Shown: positions 16,252-24,964, counted from the first letter of the stretch. The stretch: DNA of 64,000 nt from Frankia sp. QA3 (GCF_000262465.1 NZ_CM001489.1:1151781-1215780); one strand, 5' to 3'. Numbers and translations are program-made. The notes: a model not told the origin generated them from the letters alone.

Positions 16252-17006
16252 GGGTAGGACGTCTCCCAGGACGACGTCACCACCAGCTCCCTGATCTCGC
16301 AGCCGGGGGGCTGGGCCAGGGCGAACAGCACCGTGCGCGCGACGTCCTCGGGCCGGTTGAGCTTGGCGTCGGGGCCGGGCTTGTACTGCTCCTCGCGGTC
16401 GTCGAAGAAGGCGGTGGTCATCCCGCCGGGAACGAGCAGCGTCACGCCGAGGCGGCCCTTGAACTCCTCGGCGAGGGCCCGGGTGAACCCGACGATGCCG
16501 AACTTCGACGCGCAGTACGCCGACGCGTCGCCCGCGACCCGCAGCCCCAGGGTGGACGCGCAGGTCACGATCCGCCCGGCCGACGCCTCCAGGCGCGGCA
16601 GCGCGCCGCGGATCACCGCCGCCGTGCCGAGCAGGTTCACGCCGACGATGCGTTCCCAGCCGGCGCCGTCCAGCGCGCCGAACGGTGCCGGGCGGTCGGT
16701 TCCCGCCGCGGTGAACACGCCGTCGAGCCGGCCGCCGGTCCGCTCGACGAGCCGCCGGGTGGCGAGCTCCGTCGCCCGGCCGTCGGCGAGGTCCACGATC
16801 TCGTGCTCGGCGGACGGGACCGGCATCCGGTCGAGGGCGAGGGGAGTTCCCCCGGCGTCGCGCACGGCCGCGACGACCGCGGCCCCCAGCCCCGAGGCCC
16901 CGCCGGAGACGAGGATCGTCCCGACGCCGCCGGGGAGACCCGCCGGGCCACGTGCCGGCGACGGGTTCGTCGTCCTCGCGTCGAGGGTCACGTCAGGTGC
17001 CGCCAC
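16248..17006 (-). CDS. Short-chain dehydrogenase/reductase of the heptose operon
   Basis: 252 residues, classical SDR: nucleotide motif VSGGASGLGAAVVAA, an NNAG-equivalent FTAAGTD, catalytic Ser in TCASTLG and YCASK (Tyr-Lys pair). It oxidises or reduces a carbonyl with NAD(P)H. It starts with GTG 17006, 14 bp inside the GmhA-HldE fusion gene, and ends 4 bp inside the GT9 gene. Its place in the operon suggests a step in sugar modification. It is not an HldD-type extended SDR, so it should not be read as the heptose 6-epimerase. Confidence 0.85.
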   Translation of the reverse strand: MAAPDVTLDARTTNPSPARGPAGLPGGVGTILVSGGASGLGAAVVAAVRDAGGTPLALDRMPVPSAEHEIVDLADGRATELATRRLVERTGGRLDGVFTAAGTDRPAPFGALDGAGWERIVGVNLLGTAAVIRGALPRLEASAGRIVTCASTLGLRVAGDASAYCASKFGIVGFTRALAEEFKGRLGVTLLVPGGMTTAFFDDREEQYKPGPDAKLNRPEDVARTVLFALAQPPGCEIRELVVTSSWETSYP

Positions 17007-19197
17007 GGCGCACCGCCTCTCTGATCATCGATGTGGTGGAACGGCCGGCGAGGTAGGGCAGGACGACCGCCTGCCCCTGCCACGACTCGACCACCTTCGC
17101 CTCCGGCAGGTCGCCGGCCGCATAGTCGCCGCCCTTCGCGAACACGTCCGGGCGCAGCTGCGTCAGGACCGGCGCCGGCGTGTCGTCGTCGAAGACGACG
17201 ACCGCGTCGACGCTGCCCAGGGCCAACAGCACGGCAGCCCGATCCGCCTCGCTCACCAGCGGCCGGTCCGGCCCCTTGAGCCGGCGGACGGACGCGTCGC
17301 TGTTCAGGCAGACCACGAGGCAGTCGCCGAGCCGGCGGGCGGCGGCGAGGACGCTGACGTGGCCGGCGTGCAACAGGTCGAAGCAGCCACCGGTGCTGAC
17401 CACCACGCCGCCGCGGGCGCGGGTACGCCGCACCACCTCCCGGGCCGCCGCCATGCCGATCCCGCCGTCGGTGTGGCGTCCCGGCGCGGGAGGCGTCGCC
17501 GACACGCCGCCGGCGGCGAGGAACGCGCCGGCTGCCCGGGTCGCGGCGACGACCGCCTCCGACGGCAGCGCCCCCGCGCCCAGCAGGGCCGCGGCGGTCG
17601 CGGCGAAGCGGTCCCCGGCGCCGCACGGGTCGGCGGCGACAGGCTCGGTGGGCGCGACGAGGGGCGGACCGTCCGCCGGGCCGACGAGCACGGCGCCCCG
17701 CTCGCCCAGGGTGACCGCCACCGCGCCGGCGCCCCAGCGGGCCACCAGCCGGCGGCCGCGGGCGGTGGCCTCGGCGATGGGATCGGGGCGCGCCGGCGTG
17801 GCGGCGGTGAACGTCCGGGCCTCGGCGAGGTTCGGGGTGACCAGCGTGGCGCCGCGGCATGGCTCGCCGCCGCGCGGATGCGGATCCCAGACGAGCGGCA
17901 CTCCACCTGTCCGGCCCGCGAGGGCTGCCGTCACCGACCGCTCGCGGACCAGCCCGCGGCCGTAGTCGCTGACGAGAATGCCCCGGGCGGCGGCCAGGGT
18001 CCGCCGGCCGGCGTCGGGCAGTCCGCCGCGGACCGGGCCGCCGCCGCCGCGGTCGAGCCGAAGCAGGGTGTTCGGGCCGGCGCACAGCCGGATCTTCTGC
18101 GGGGTCGTGCCGGTCAGGCCGAGGTCGACCACGGCGATCCCGGCGTCGGCGAGCAGCGCGGCGAGCCGCCGGCCGGCCTCGTCGCCGGCCAGCGCGGTGA
18201 TGAGCACGACGTCGGCGCCGTTACCCGCGGCCAGCAACGCGGCCAGGCCCGCCCCGCCCGGTCGGGCGGTGTCGGCGGTCTCGTCGAGGACGGGAACCGG
18301 CGCGTCGGGAGCCAGCCGCTCCACCCGGCCGGCGACGTCCCGGTCCAGCAACGCGTCGCCGACGATCACCAGCGGTCCCGAACGCGGCCGGCCGGCAGTC
18401 CCCGCCCGCGTGACCGGCGAGGAACCGGCGGGCGAGGAACCGGCGGGCGAGGACCCGGCGGGTGAAGGCCCGGTGGGTGAAGGCCCGGCGGGCTGGGAGT
18501 CGGCGGGTTGGGAACCGGCGGTCGACGAGCGGACCGGGGCGACGCCGAGCGCCGCGTCACAGGCCGCGCAGAGCAGGTGCACGGAGACGAGATGGGTCTC
18601 CTGCACGGTGGCCGTCGACGCCGCGCCGGGGAAGATGGATCCGAACGCGACGACCTCGTCGCAGGCGGTCGCGAGCGGGCTGTCCGCCGCGCCGACCAGC
18701 CCCCAGATCGCCATGCCCAGCTCGCGGGCGGCCTCGGCCGCGCGCAGCAGGTTGGCGCTGCGGCCCGAGGTGGACAGCAGGACCAGCACGTCCCCCGGCC
18801 GGCCGTGGGCGCGGACCTGGCGGGCGAACACGTCGTCGTAGCCGAAGTCGTTGCCGATCGCGGTGAGCGAGGAGGTGTCGGCGTGCAGGGCGATCGCGGA
18901 CATCGGCGGCCGGTCGTCGCGGAAACGGCCGACGAGCTCGGCAGTCAGGTGCTGGGCCTCGGCGGCCGAACCGCCGTTGCCGGCGGCGAGCAGCCGCCCG
19001 CCGGCGGGCAGGACGGCGGCGAGGCGCGCACCCCAGGCGGTGAGCCGGTCGACGTCGACGTCGTCCAGCGCGCGGCGAAGCGCGGCGACATGTTCGTGCC
19101 CCGACGGCAGCGGCCGGCGGCCGGAGCTGGCGGACCCCTGCGGGCCCGGCCGGGCGGTCGCGGCCGGCCACGGGTCGCGATGCGCAGCCATCGTCAT
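16993..19197 (-). CDS. Trifunctional GmhA-HldA-HldC fusion of heptose biosynthesis
   Basis: 734 residues. Residues 30-210 are a sedoheptulose-7-phosphate isomerase (SIS fold: AGNGGSAAEAQH at about 72-83, LTAIGNDFGYDDVFARQV, STSGRSANLL, QETHLVSVHLLC). A Ser/Pro/Ala linker (about 215-262), coded by a 15-bp repeat, leads to a PfkB-type heptose-7-phosphate kinase (GGAGLAALLAAGNGAD, DPCGAGDRF near 525). Residues about 590-734 are a heptose-1-phosphate nucleotidyltransferase (STGGCFDLLHAGH near 602). GmhA and HldE are normally separate proteins. With GmhB from the same operon it would supply four steps from sedoheptulose-7-phosphate to ADP-D-glycero-D-manno-heptose. ATG 19197 overlaps the GT4 stop (ATGA). 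Confidence 0.9.
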   Translation of the reverse strand: MTMAAHRDPWPAATARPGPQGSASSGRRPLPSGHEHVAALRRALDDVDVDRLTAWGARLAAVLPAGGRLLAAGNGGSAAEAQHLTAELVGRFRDDRPPMSAIALHADTSSLTAIGNDFGYDDVFARQVRAHGRPGDVLVLLSTSGRSANLLRAAEAARELGMAIWGLVGAADSPLATACDEVVAFGSIFPGAASTATVQETHLVSVHLLCAACDAALGVAPVRSSTAGSQPADSQPAGPSPTGPSPAGSSPAGSSPAGSSPVTRAGTAGRPRSGPLVIVGDALLDRDVAGRVERLAPDAPVPVLDETADTARPGGAGLAALLAAGNGADVVLITALAGDEAGRRLAALLADAGIAVVDLGLTGTTPQKIRLCAGPNTLLRLDRGGGGPVRGGLPDAGRRTLAAARGILVSDYGRGLVRERSVTAALAGRTGGVPLVWDPHPRGGEPCRGATLVTPNLAEARTFTAATPARPDPIAEATARGRRLVARWGAGAVAVTLGERGAVLVGPADGPPLVAPTEPVAADPCGAGDRFAATAAALLGAGALPSEAVVAATRAAGAFLAAGGVSATPPAPGRHTDGGIGMAAAREVVRRTRARGGVVVSTGGCFDLLHAGHVSVLAAARRLGDCLVVCLNSDASVRRLKGPDRPLVSEADRAAVLLALGSVDAVVVFDDDTPAPVLTQLRPDVFAKGGDYAAGDLPEAKVVESWQGQAVVLPYLAGRSTTSMIREAVRRGGT
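18419..18523 (+). repeat. 15-bp in-frame tandem repeat coding the GmhA-HldE linker (7 units)
   Basis: Seven 15-bp units starting with GAGGAACCGGCGGGC at 18419; the last four are diverged. On the minus strand they encode SPAGS-like pentapeptides, a flexible hinge between the isomerase and kinase domains. Confidence 0.9.
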
Positions 19198-20423
19198 ACC
19201 CTCGCGGGCAGGTCGGGGGCGCCGAGACGCCCCGGGCCGCACGCGGCCAGCCGCTCGTAGCCGGAGAGGGTGAGCGCGGCCACCCGGTCCCAGGAGAACA
19301 GGCAGCGGGCCCGCAGGGCGCCCTGCGCGCCGAGTTCGCGCCGCCACGCCGGATCGTCGATCAGCTCGGCGAGGGCCTCGGCGATCCGTTCCGGGGAGCG
19401 GGGCGGGACGTGCAGGCCGGTCATGCCGTCCACGACGGTGTCGACGAGGCCGCCGACGGCGGAGGCGACGACGGGTACCCCGCAGGCCATGGCCTCCAAC
19501 GGGACGATGCCGAACGGCTCGTACCAGGGCACACAGGTGACGACGTCCGCCCCGCGGTACAGCGCCGGCAGCTCGGCGTGGTCGACCCGGCCGAGGAAGC
19601 GCACCCGGTCGGCGACGCCCAGCTCGGTCGCGAGCCGGCGCAGCCGGCCCACCTCCGCGTCGCGGTCGATGCCCGCCGGGGCCGGCCCGCCGGCGACGAC
19701 GAGCTCGGCCCGCGGCAGGTGCGGCAGGCTGCTGATCACGTTGCCGACGCCCTTGCGTTCCACCAGCCGGCCGACGGACAGCAGCCGGACGCGGTCGGCC
19801 GACCTCGCTGCGGCCGGGCCGTGGGTGGTGAACAGGGACAGGTCGACCCCGCACGGCACCACGCTGATCCGCTGCCGGGGCGCGCCCATCCGGATGAGTT
19901 CGAAGACCTCGTCGGTGCAGGTGGCGACGAGATGGTCGACGTCGGCGACGAGCCGGCGTTCCAGCGCGATGCGCGCCGGCGGCGAGGTGTCCTTGCGACC
20001 CTGGTGGCGGCGCTTGACCACACCGAGGGCGTGCATGGTGAGCACGACGGGGACGCCGAGCGGGCGGGCGGCGCGCAGCGCGGCGAGGCCGGACATCCAG
20101 AAGTGCGCGTGGACGACGTCCGGGCGCTGGCACTGCCACTGGCGGTGCAGGTCGGCGGCGAAACCGTCCATGTAGGGCAGCAGCTCGTCCTTGGGCACGT
20201 AGCACGCCGGCCCCGCGGGGACATGGTCGATCCGCACGCCGGCGCCGTGGCGCACATGCCGGGGCAGCTCGGGATCGTCGCGCCGCGTGTGCACGGTGAC
20301 CTCGACGCCGCGGCGAGCCAGCGCCGTCGCGAGGGCGGCGACGTGCACGTTCTGTCCGCCCGCGTCGACCCCGCCGAGGGCGGCGAGCGGGCTGGCGTGC
20401 TCGGAGACCATCGAGACGTTCAT
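19194..20423 (-). CDS. GT4 family glycosyltransferase
   Basis: 409 residues, GT-B fold. The acceptor half begins NVSMVSEHASPLAALGGVDA then GGQNVHVAALATALARRG. The donor half has LLSVGRLVERKGVGNVISSL and the retaining GT4 signature EPFGIVPLEAMACGVPVVAS (E-x7-E) near 299-318. It resembles sucrose-phosphate-synthase or MshA-like enzymes, but the acceptor cannot be read. ATG 20423 has GGAGG 8 nt upstream and overlaps the preceding GT9 stop. Its own stop overlaps the GmhA-HldE start. It probably adds a sugar to the same heptose glycan. Confidence 0.88.
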   Translation of the reverse strand: MNVSMVSEHASPLAALGGVDAGGQNVHVAALATALARRGVEVTVHTRRDDPELPRHVRHGAGVRIDHVPAGPACYVPKDELLPYMDGFAADLHRQWQCQRPDVVHAHFWMSGLAALRAARPLGVPVVLTMHALGVVKRRHQGRKDTSPPARIALERRLVADVDHLVATCTDEVFELIRMGAPRQRISVVPCGVDLSLFTTHGPAAARSADRVRLLSVGRLVERKGVGNVISSLPHLPRAELVVAGGPAPAGIDRDAEVGRLRRLATELGVADRVRFLGRVDHAELPALYRGADVVTCVPWYEPFGIVPLEAMACGVPVVASAVGGLVDTVVDGMTGLHVPPRSPERIAEALAELIDDPAWRRELGAQGALRARCLFSWDRVAALTLSGYERLAACGPGRLGAPDLPARV

Positions 20424-21523
20424 CGGGATGCCTCCAGGGCTTCCGGGCTGGTCGGGCCGGCGGCCACGGCCGGGCCGGCCGGCGCGGTGGCGGTGGCGAG
20501 GAGGGTCTCGACGGCGGCGACGACCTCGCCCGGCTCGACCCGGCTCAGGCAGGGGTGGCCGGGCACCGGGCAGTCCCAGGCCCGGCAGCCGGCGCAGCCG
20601 ATGTCCTGGTCGCCGAGCAGCACCCGGCGCGGGGTGTGCGGCTGCCATCGTTCCGCCGGGACGGTCGGGGCGAACAGCGAGACGACCGGCGTGGCCACGG
20701 CCGCCGCGAGATGCGCGGGTCCCGTGTTGCCGACGACGACCGCCCCCGCCCGGTCCAGCACGCCGGCGAGCGCCGCGAGGTCCGTGCGTCCGCCGAGGTC
20801 GCGCACCCCCGGCAGCCGGCCGGCGACGGCGGCGGTCAACGGCGTCTCGTCCGCCGCGCCGGTCACCACGACCCGGTGGCCGCGACCGGTGAGATGGCGG
20901 GCCAGTGCGGCGAAACCCGCCGCGTGCCAGCGCCGGGCGGCCACCGAGGCCCCCGGATGCAGCACGACGTAGGGCCGGGCCCCCGGCGGGACCGCGCCGA
21001 CCAGCGGCGTCGGGTCGGGCAGCGGCCGGCGGATCGCCAGCATGCCGTCGTCGCCGGCGGGCAGCGGGTAGCCCAGCGCCGCCGCCGTCGACAGCGCGCG
21101 CGCCACCTCGTGCAGCCCGCGCTCGGGCAGCCGGTGACGGACGTCGAGCAGCGTGCCGGGATAGTCCTCGGCGGCGGCGGCGATGCGCCCGACACCGGCC
21201 ATCCGCAGCACCAGCGCGAGCGGCAGCGGGCTCTGGTGGAACGACGTGAGGATCAGCGCCTCGTCGTGGCGGCCGGCGGCGAGCCGGTCGACGAGGCCGT
21301 CGACGTCGTCGCGGCGCACCGGCGGCGGCGTCGGGTCGATCCAGGGGCAGCGCCAGACGAGCACCTCGTCGACGCCGGGCAGCAGGCCGGCGGCGGCCCG
21401 CCCGCGGGGTCCGACGAGCAGCGTGACGCGCGCCGCCCGCGCGGCCACCGCGCGGACCGCCGGTCCGGACAGCAGGACGTCGCCGTCGCTGTCGAGCCGG
21501 GCGACGAGGACCCGCCCGCTCAC
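20420..21523 (-). CDS. GT9 heptosyltransferase-like glycosyltransferase
   Basis: 367 residues of family GT9. The N-terminus RVLVARLDSDGDVLLSGPAV is the heptosyltransferase DxxGD-type start; VVLHPGASVAARRW and VVGNTGPAHLAAAVATPVVS are the donor-site elements. A cysteine cluster near the end (DIGCAGCRAWDC) is seen in several actinobacterial GT9 proteins. GTG 21523 overlaps the gmhB stop (GTGA) and the gene overlaps the GT4 start (ATGA), so it sits inside the tight gmhB operon. It is expected to use ADP-heptose; the acceptor is unknown. Confidence 0.86.
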   Translation of the reverse strand: MSGRVLVARLDSDGDVLLSGPAVRAVAARAARVTLLVGPRGRAAAGLLPGVDEVLVWRCPWIDPTPPPVRRDDVDGLVDRLAAGRHDEALILTSFHQSPLPLALVLRMAGVGRIAAAAEDYPGTLLDVRHRLPERGLHEVARALSTAAALGYPLPAGDDGMLAIRRPLPDPTPLVGAVPPGARPYVVLHPGASVAARRWHAAGFAALARHLTGRGHRVVVTGAADETPLTAAVAGRLPGVRDLGGRTDLAALAGVLDRAGAVVVGNTGPAHLAAAVATPVVSLFAPTVPAERWQPHTPRRVLLGDQDIGCAGCRAWDCPVPGHPCLSRVEPGEVVAAVETLLATATAPAGPAVAAGPTSPEALEASR

Positions 21524-22128
21524 GGCCCCACCCGCGCCGCCGCGCCGTCGCCGAGCAGCCGGTCGACGACGGTGAGCAGGTCGGCGGCGACCTCGCTGGC
21601 CGCGGCGACCTCGCTGGCCCGGGTCATCGGCGTCGGCACGAGCACGCCGCGCATGCCGGCCGCCGCGGCGGCGGCCATGTCCGCGCCGATGTCCCCGACA
21701 AACGCGCAGTCGCGGGGGTGCACGCCCAGCCGGCCGGCGGCGGCGAGCAGCAGCGTGGGGGCGGGCTTGCGGCAGGGGCAGCCGGCGTCCGGGGCGTGCG
21801 GGCAGACGAGGACCGGGCCGAGCCCGCCGAGCAGATCGTCGAGCCGGCGGTTGACCGCGTCGACCTGACGGCCGGTGAGCAGGCCGCGTCCGATGCCGCT
21901 CTGGTTCGACACGACGGCCGTCGGCACGCCGGCCGCGCGCAGCCGCCGCAGCGCCGCCGAGGCCGTCGCGACGGGCTCCACCCGATCGGGATCGCCGTTG
22001 TAGGGCACGTCGACGCACAGCGTCCCGTCCCGGTCGAACAGCACCACCCGCACCCGTTCGGGCACTTCAAGCGCGCAAGCCTGCGGCAGGACATTCGAGT
22101 TGCACACGGGAACGGTCTGTCCGGTCAC
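21520..22128 (-). CDS. gmhB: D-glycero-D-manno-heptose 1,7-bisphosphate phosphatase (GmhB-like)
   Basis: 202 residues, HAD-IIIA phosphatase. Motif I LFDRDGTLC (Asp 32 and 34), motif II VVSNQSGIGRG, the zinc loop CPHAPDAGCPCRKPAP and motif IV FVGDIGADMAAA match GmhB and histidinol-phosphatase relatives. It removes the 1- or 7-phosphate between the kinase and nucleotidyltransferase steps of ADP-heptose synthesis. It is the first gene of a six-gene leftward operon with 4- to 14-bp overlaps. GTG 22128 is assumed; GTG 22065 gives the more typical family N-terminus and would leave the lower-GC first 63 bp as leader. A 20-bp motif shared with the other heptose operon lies 30 bp upstream. Confidence 0.88.
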   Translation of the reverse strand: MTGQTVPVCNSNVLPQACALEVPERVRVVLFDRDGTLCVDVPYNGDPDRVEPVATASAALRRLRAAGVPTAVVSNQSGIGRGLLTGRQVDAVNRRLDDLLGGLGPVLVCPHAPDAGCPCRKPAPTLLLAAAGRLGVHPRDCAFVGDIGADMAAAAAAGMRGVLVPTPMTRASEVAAASEVAADLLTVVDRLLGDGAAARVGP

Positions 22129-22157
22129 GGATACTGGGCTGCCCTGGCGAACGTCGC

Positions 22158-22177
22158 CAAAACTACTACTCTCCGTA
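22158..22177 (-). promoter_or_regulatory. Shared 20-bp heptose-locus upstream motif, copy A
   Basis: On the minus strand, reading toward gmhB, it is TACGGAGAGTAGTAGTTTTG. Copy B at 24945-24964 differs at one base and has the same orientation to its own operon. The AT content stands out from its surroundings. A promoter or activator site is inferred. Confidence 0.6.
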
Positions 22178-22301
22178 GCTAGGTGTGGATAGGGGGTTGC
22201 GGGGACGGTCGAGGGGTGTCGGGCGCCGCCCGGGCGGCCCCGCCGTCTGCCTCGGCCCGTCCTGCGTCACCGGTCCGGCTGGCCCTGACGCTCCTGGCCG
22301 G

Positions 22302-23459
22302 TCAGGCGGCCGCCGCGCCGGTGGCCGCGGCGACAGCGCGGGCGACCCGCTCGGCGCTCAGGTCAGCCAGGCAGGCCGGGCCGTCCGGGGACAGCGGGCA
22401 GCGGGCCGTCCACCAGCACTCCTGCTCGGTGATCGCGAGCGGGCGGCGGACCGGGCAGCCCGGCAGGCCCTGCAGGTCCGCGCCGCGAGCGCGCCGCGGG
22501 CGGCCGACGCCGATGATCGCCCCGAGGCCGGCCAGCCCGTAGCGCCCGGCAGGGCTGGGCCCGAACAACGCCACGGTGGGGGCGCCGACCGCGGCCGCCA
22601 CGCGCACCGGACCCGTGTCGCCGCCCACCACGACGCCCCCGCACTCCGCCACGGCCGCGCACAGCCCGGCGAGCTCCCGCAGCGACAGCGCGGGCACCGC
22701 CACCGCTCCCGGCACCGCCGTCCCGTGCGGGTGTAGCAGCGGGTGCCCGCGGGCGGCGAGCAGGCGGGCGAGCTGGGCCCAGCGCGGCGCCGACCACCGT
22801 TTGACCGCCATGCCCACGTCGGGGACCAGCAGCACGGGCGCGCCCCTACCGGCCCCACCGGCCCCACCGGGCCCGGCGGGCCCGGCGCCGCCGAGCGCGG
22901 CGAGCCGGCGCCGCCCCGCCGCGAGCTCCCCGGCGTCCAGAGCCACCCGCCCTGGCGGGAACCGGCCGGTCAGGCCCGGCTCGGGCTGGCCCCCCGCGGG
23001 TTGGCGGGCGTCGTCGGCGAGCCGGATCCAGCCGTCGGCGGCGAGCAGTCGCACGTACCGGTCGCCGATCGGCTCGTGCGGGCCGGGGCCGCGCCACAGA
23101 TCCGTCACCGCGAAGCGGGGCCGACCGGCCCTGATCGCCGCCGGCACGCCACTGTGCCGGGTCGTCGTCACCGCGAGATCCGGTCGCCGTCGCGTCACCG
23201 CGTCGCGGACGGCGGTGTGCACGGCGTGGGCGTGATGGTCGGTCAGTGGGAGGACCTCGGCCACTCTCGGGTCGCCGCGCAGCAGCTCGGCGGCGGGGGT
23301 GAAGGTGAGCACCCGCAGCCGTGCGCCGGGCTTGCTGTCGGCGAGCAGGTGGATCGCGGGCAGGGCGATGAGCAGGTCGCCGATGCCGCCCAGCAGCTCG
23401 ACGAAGAGGATCTCGCCGATCTCCGCGCCCCGCGCGGCGGTCATCGGGGTCGCGGTCAT
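22302..23459 (-). CDS. GT9 heptosyltransferase-like glycosyltransferase
   Basis: 385 residues of family GT9. N-terminal ILFVELLGGIGDLLIALPAI is the heptosyltransferase signature; VPDVGMAVKRWSAPRWAQLA and VVGGDTGPVRVAAAVGAPTV mark the donor site. A Cys-rich tail (PGCPVRRPLAITEQECWW) is present. A Gly/Pro-rich linker near 200-215 is low complexity. ATG 23459 overlaps the stop of the upstream GT4 gene (ATGA), so the two form a separate leftward pair whose 3' end abuts the gmhB promoter region (22178-22301, no gene seen). Confidence 0.86.
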   Translation of the reverse strand: MTATPMTAARGAEIGEILFVELLGGIGDLLIALPAIHLLADSKPGARLRVLTFTPAAELLRGDPRVAEVLPLTDHHAHAVHTAVRDAVTRRRPDLAVTTTRHSGVPAAIRAGRPRFAVTDLWRGPGPHEPIGDRYVRLLAADGWIRLADDARQPAGGQPEPGLTGRFPPGRVALDAGELAAGRRRLAALGGAGPAGPGGAGGAGRGAPVLLVPDVGMAVKRWSAPRWAQLARLLAARGHPLLHPHGTAVPGAVAVPALSLRELAGLCAAVAECGGVVVGGDTGPVRVAAAVGAPTVALFGPSPAGRYGLAGLGAIIGVGRPRRARGADLQGLPGCPVRRPLAITEQECWWTARCPLSPDGPACLADLSAERVARAVAAATGAAAA

Positions 23460-24775
23460 CGGGGTGGCGGGCCTGCGCCCGCGAGCACCCGGCGGTACAG
23501 GTGGGTGTGCGCCGCGCCGATCGCCTGCCACGAGCGGTCGGCGACCAGGCGCTGCCCGCCGGCCGCCAGCCGCGCCCGCAGCGCCGGATCGCCCAGCGCC
23601 CGGCGCAGCGCGCCGGCCAGCGGTGCAGGGTCGCGCACCCGGTCGGCGACCAGCACCGTCCGGCCGTCGATCAGCGCCGGATCGGGCGGATCCGCGGCGG
23701 TGACGATCGTCGCCAGCCCGTGGGAGAGAGCGGCGGCCAGCGCCCCGCTCTTCGTCGTCACCCCGGCGGTGAACGGCAGCACGCACACGTCGGCCGCGGC
23801 CAGGATCTCCGAGACCTCCTCGGCCGGCAGATGCCCGGTGAAGGTGACCAGGTCGCCGGCGCCGGCGGCGTGGGCGTGCTCGGCGAGTTCGCGGCGGAAC
23901 GCCGCCGCCTCGGCCACGGGCAGCGCGAGCGAGGTGAATCCGCCGACGACCGCGAGGCGCAGCCGCGGCCGCTGCGCGCGCAACGCGGCGACCGCCTCGA
24001 TCAGGTAGCGCACGCCCTTCACCGGGTGGACGAAACCGAAGAACACCGCCACCTCGGCGTCGGGCGGCGCGCCGAGCCGGGCGTGCAGCCGGGCGCGTGC
24101 CGCCGTCCGCGCCGCGGCCGCCGGGCCCGCGGCGAGCGGGGCGACGCGGGGGATGTTCGCGGGGACCGGCACCGTCTGGGCGATCCGGCCGAAGCGGGCG
24201 CGCACGGTGGCGGCATGGTCGGGGTTGGTGACGACCAGCGCCTGGGCCCGCGGGACGAGGGTCAGCGTCTCCCGATCCCACCAGCCACGCCGTTCCGGTG
24301 CCCGCCACAGCGCCGCCGGCAGCCGCGACGGCCACGCCCACCAGCCGTACTCGTGCAGCGTGGCCACCCAGGGGGCGGCCACCCCGGTCAGGACGGGCAG
24401 CAGGCCCGGGGCCGGGGAGAACCCGAACGCCGACGGCGCGAACTGCACGTGGACGACGTCCGGCCGCAGGCGCCGCAGGGCCGTCGCGGCGGCGCGCAGA
24501 CCCGCCGGCCCCCAGCCTCGTCCGGTGGCGACCACCGGCAGCGCGCCGGTGTCGCCGTCGAGGCGGCCGGAGGTGACCAGCACGGGTTCGACGTCGCCGG
24601 GCAGCGCCGCGGCGAGGCGCACGGTGTAGTCGGCGACGCCGTCCTCGGCGGTGGCGAGGTTGCCGCAGACGAGGGCGACCCGTGGCCGGCACCGGCCTGC
24701 CGCCGGTCGGTGCCGGCGGGCGGCGGGTGGTCCGGCCGGTGCCTCCGGCGCGCCTCGGCGAGCTCTCCCGGGCAT
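23456..24775 (-). CDS. GT4 family glycosyltransferase
   Basis: 439 residues, GT-B fold. After about 30 low-complexity residues, the acceptor half begins RVALVCGNLATAEDGVADYT, a start common in GT4 enzymes of actinobacterial surface glycans. The donor half has VAVFFGFVHPVKGVRYLIEA, then VCVLPFTAGVTTKSGALAAA with a conserved Lys-Ser-Gly. ATG 24775 is at the edge of a 19-bp repeat tract; a later start near residue 30 is possible. It is divergent from the GT9-HldE operon and overlaps the next GT9 gene. Donor and acceptor are not readable from sequence. Confidence 0.84.
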   Translation of the reverse strand: MPGRARRGAPEAPAGPPAARRHRPAAGRCRPRVALVCGNLATAEDGVADYTVRLAAALPGDVEPVLVTSGRLDGDTGALPVVATGRGWGPAGLRAAATALRRLRPDVVHVQFAPSAFGFSPAPGLLPVLTGVAAPWVATLHEYGWWAWPSRLPAALWRAPERRGWWDRETLTLVPRAQALVVTNPDHAATVRARFGRIAQTVPVPANIPRVAPLAAGPAAAARTAARARLHARLGAPPDAEVAVFFGFVHPVKGVRYLIEAVAALRAQRPRLRLAVVGGFTSLALPVAEAAAFRRELAEHAHAAGAGDLVTFTGHLPAEEVSEILAAADVCVLPFTAGVTTKSGALAAALSHGLATIVTAADPPDPALIDGRTVLVADRVRDPAPLAGALRRALGDPALRARLAAGGQRLVADRSWQAIGAAHTHLYRRVLAGAGPPPR

Positions 24776-24807
24776 GCGGGAGGCCCTACCCGCTCCCGCG
24801 GCGCATC

Positions 24808-24902
24808 ACCATCCAGGACCGCGGCGACCATCCAGGACCGCGGCGACCATCCAGGACCGCGGCGACCATCCAGGATCGCGGCGACCATCCAGGACGGCGG
24901 CG
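24808..24902 (+). repeat. 19-bp tandem repeat (5 copies) in a divergent intergenic region
   Basis: ACCATCCAGGACCGCGGCG repeated with period 19 from 24808; copies 4 and 5 carry changes. It lies between the start codons of the divergent GT4 and GT9 genes, upstream of motif copy B. There are no spacers, so it is not a CRISPR array. Confidence 0.92.
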
Positions 24903-24944
24903 CCTCCACGGCTGCGGGCCGAGGCGGACGGCACCACAGGAAAT

Positions 24945-24964
24945 TACGGAGAGTAGCAGTTTTG
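24945..24964 (+). promoter_or_regulatory. Shared 20-bp heptose-locus upstream motif, copy B
   Basis: TACGGAGAGTAGCAGTTTTG, 57 bp upstream of the GT9 start at 25021 and 19/20 identical to copy A. It suggests joint control of the two outer heptose operons. Confidence 0.6.

Noticed and set aside
16248..17006. HldD-type ADP-heptose 6-epimerase
   Set aside because: It is a short classical SDR (GGASGLG, YCASK) and not an extended SDR of the HldD/GalE type.
16333..18465. 710-codon plus-strand frame across the SDR and heptose fusion
   Set aside because: No domain signal; the two minus-strand genes beneath have catalytic motifs.
24808..24902. CRISPR-like array
   Set aside because: Repeats are directly contiguous with no spacers and no cas genes; a minisatellite.
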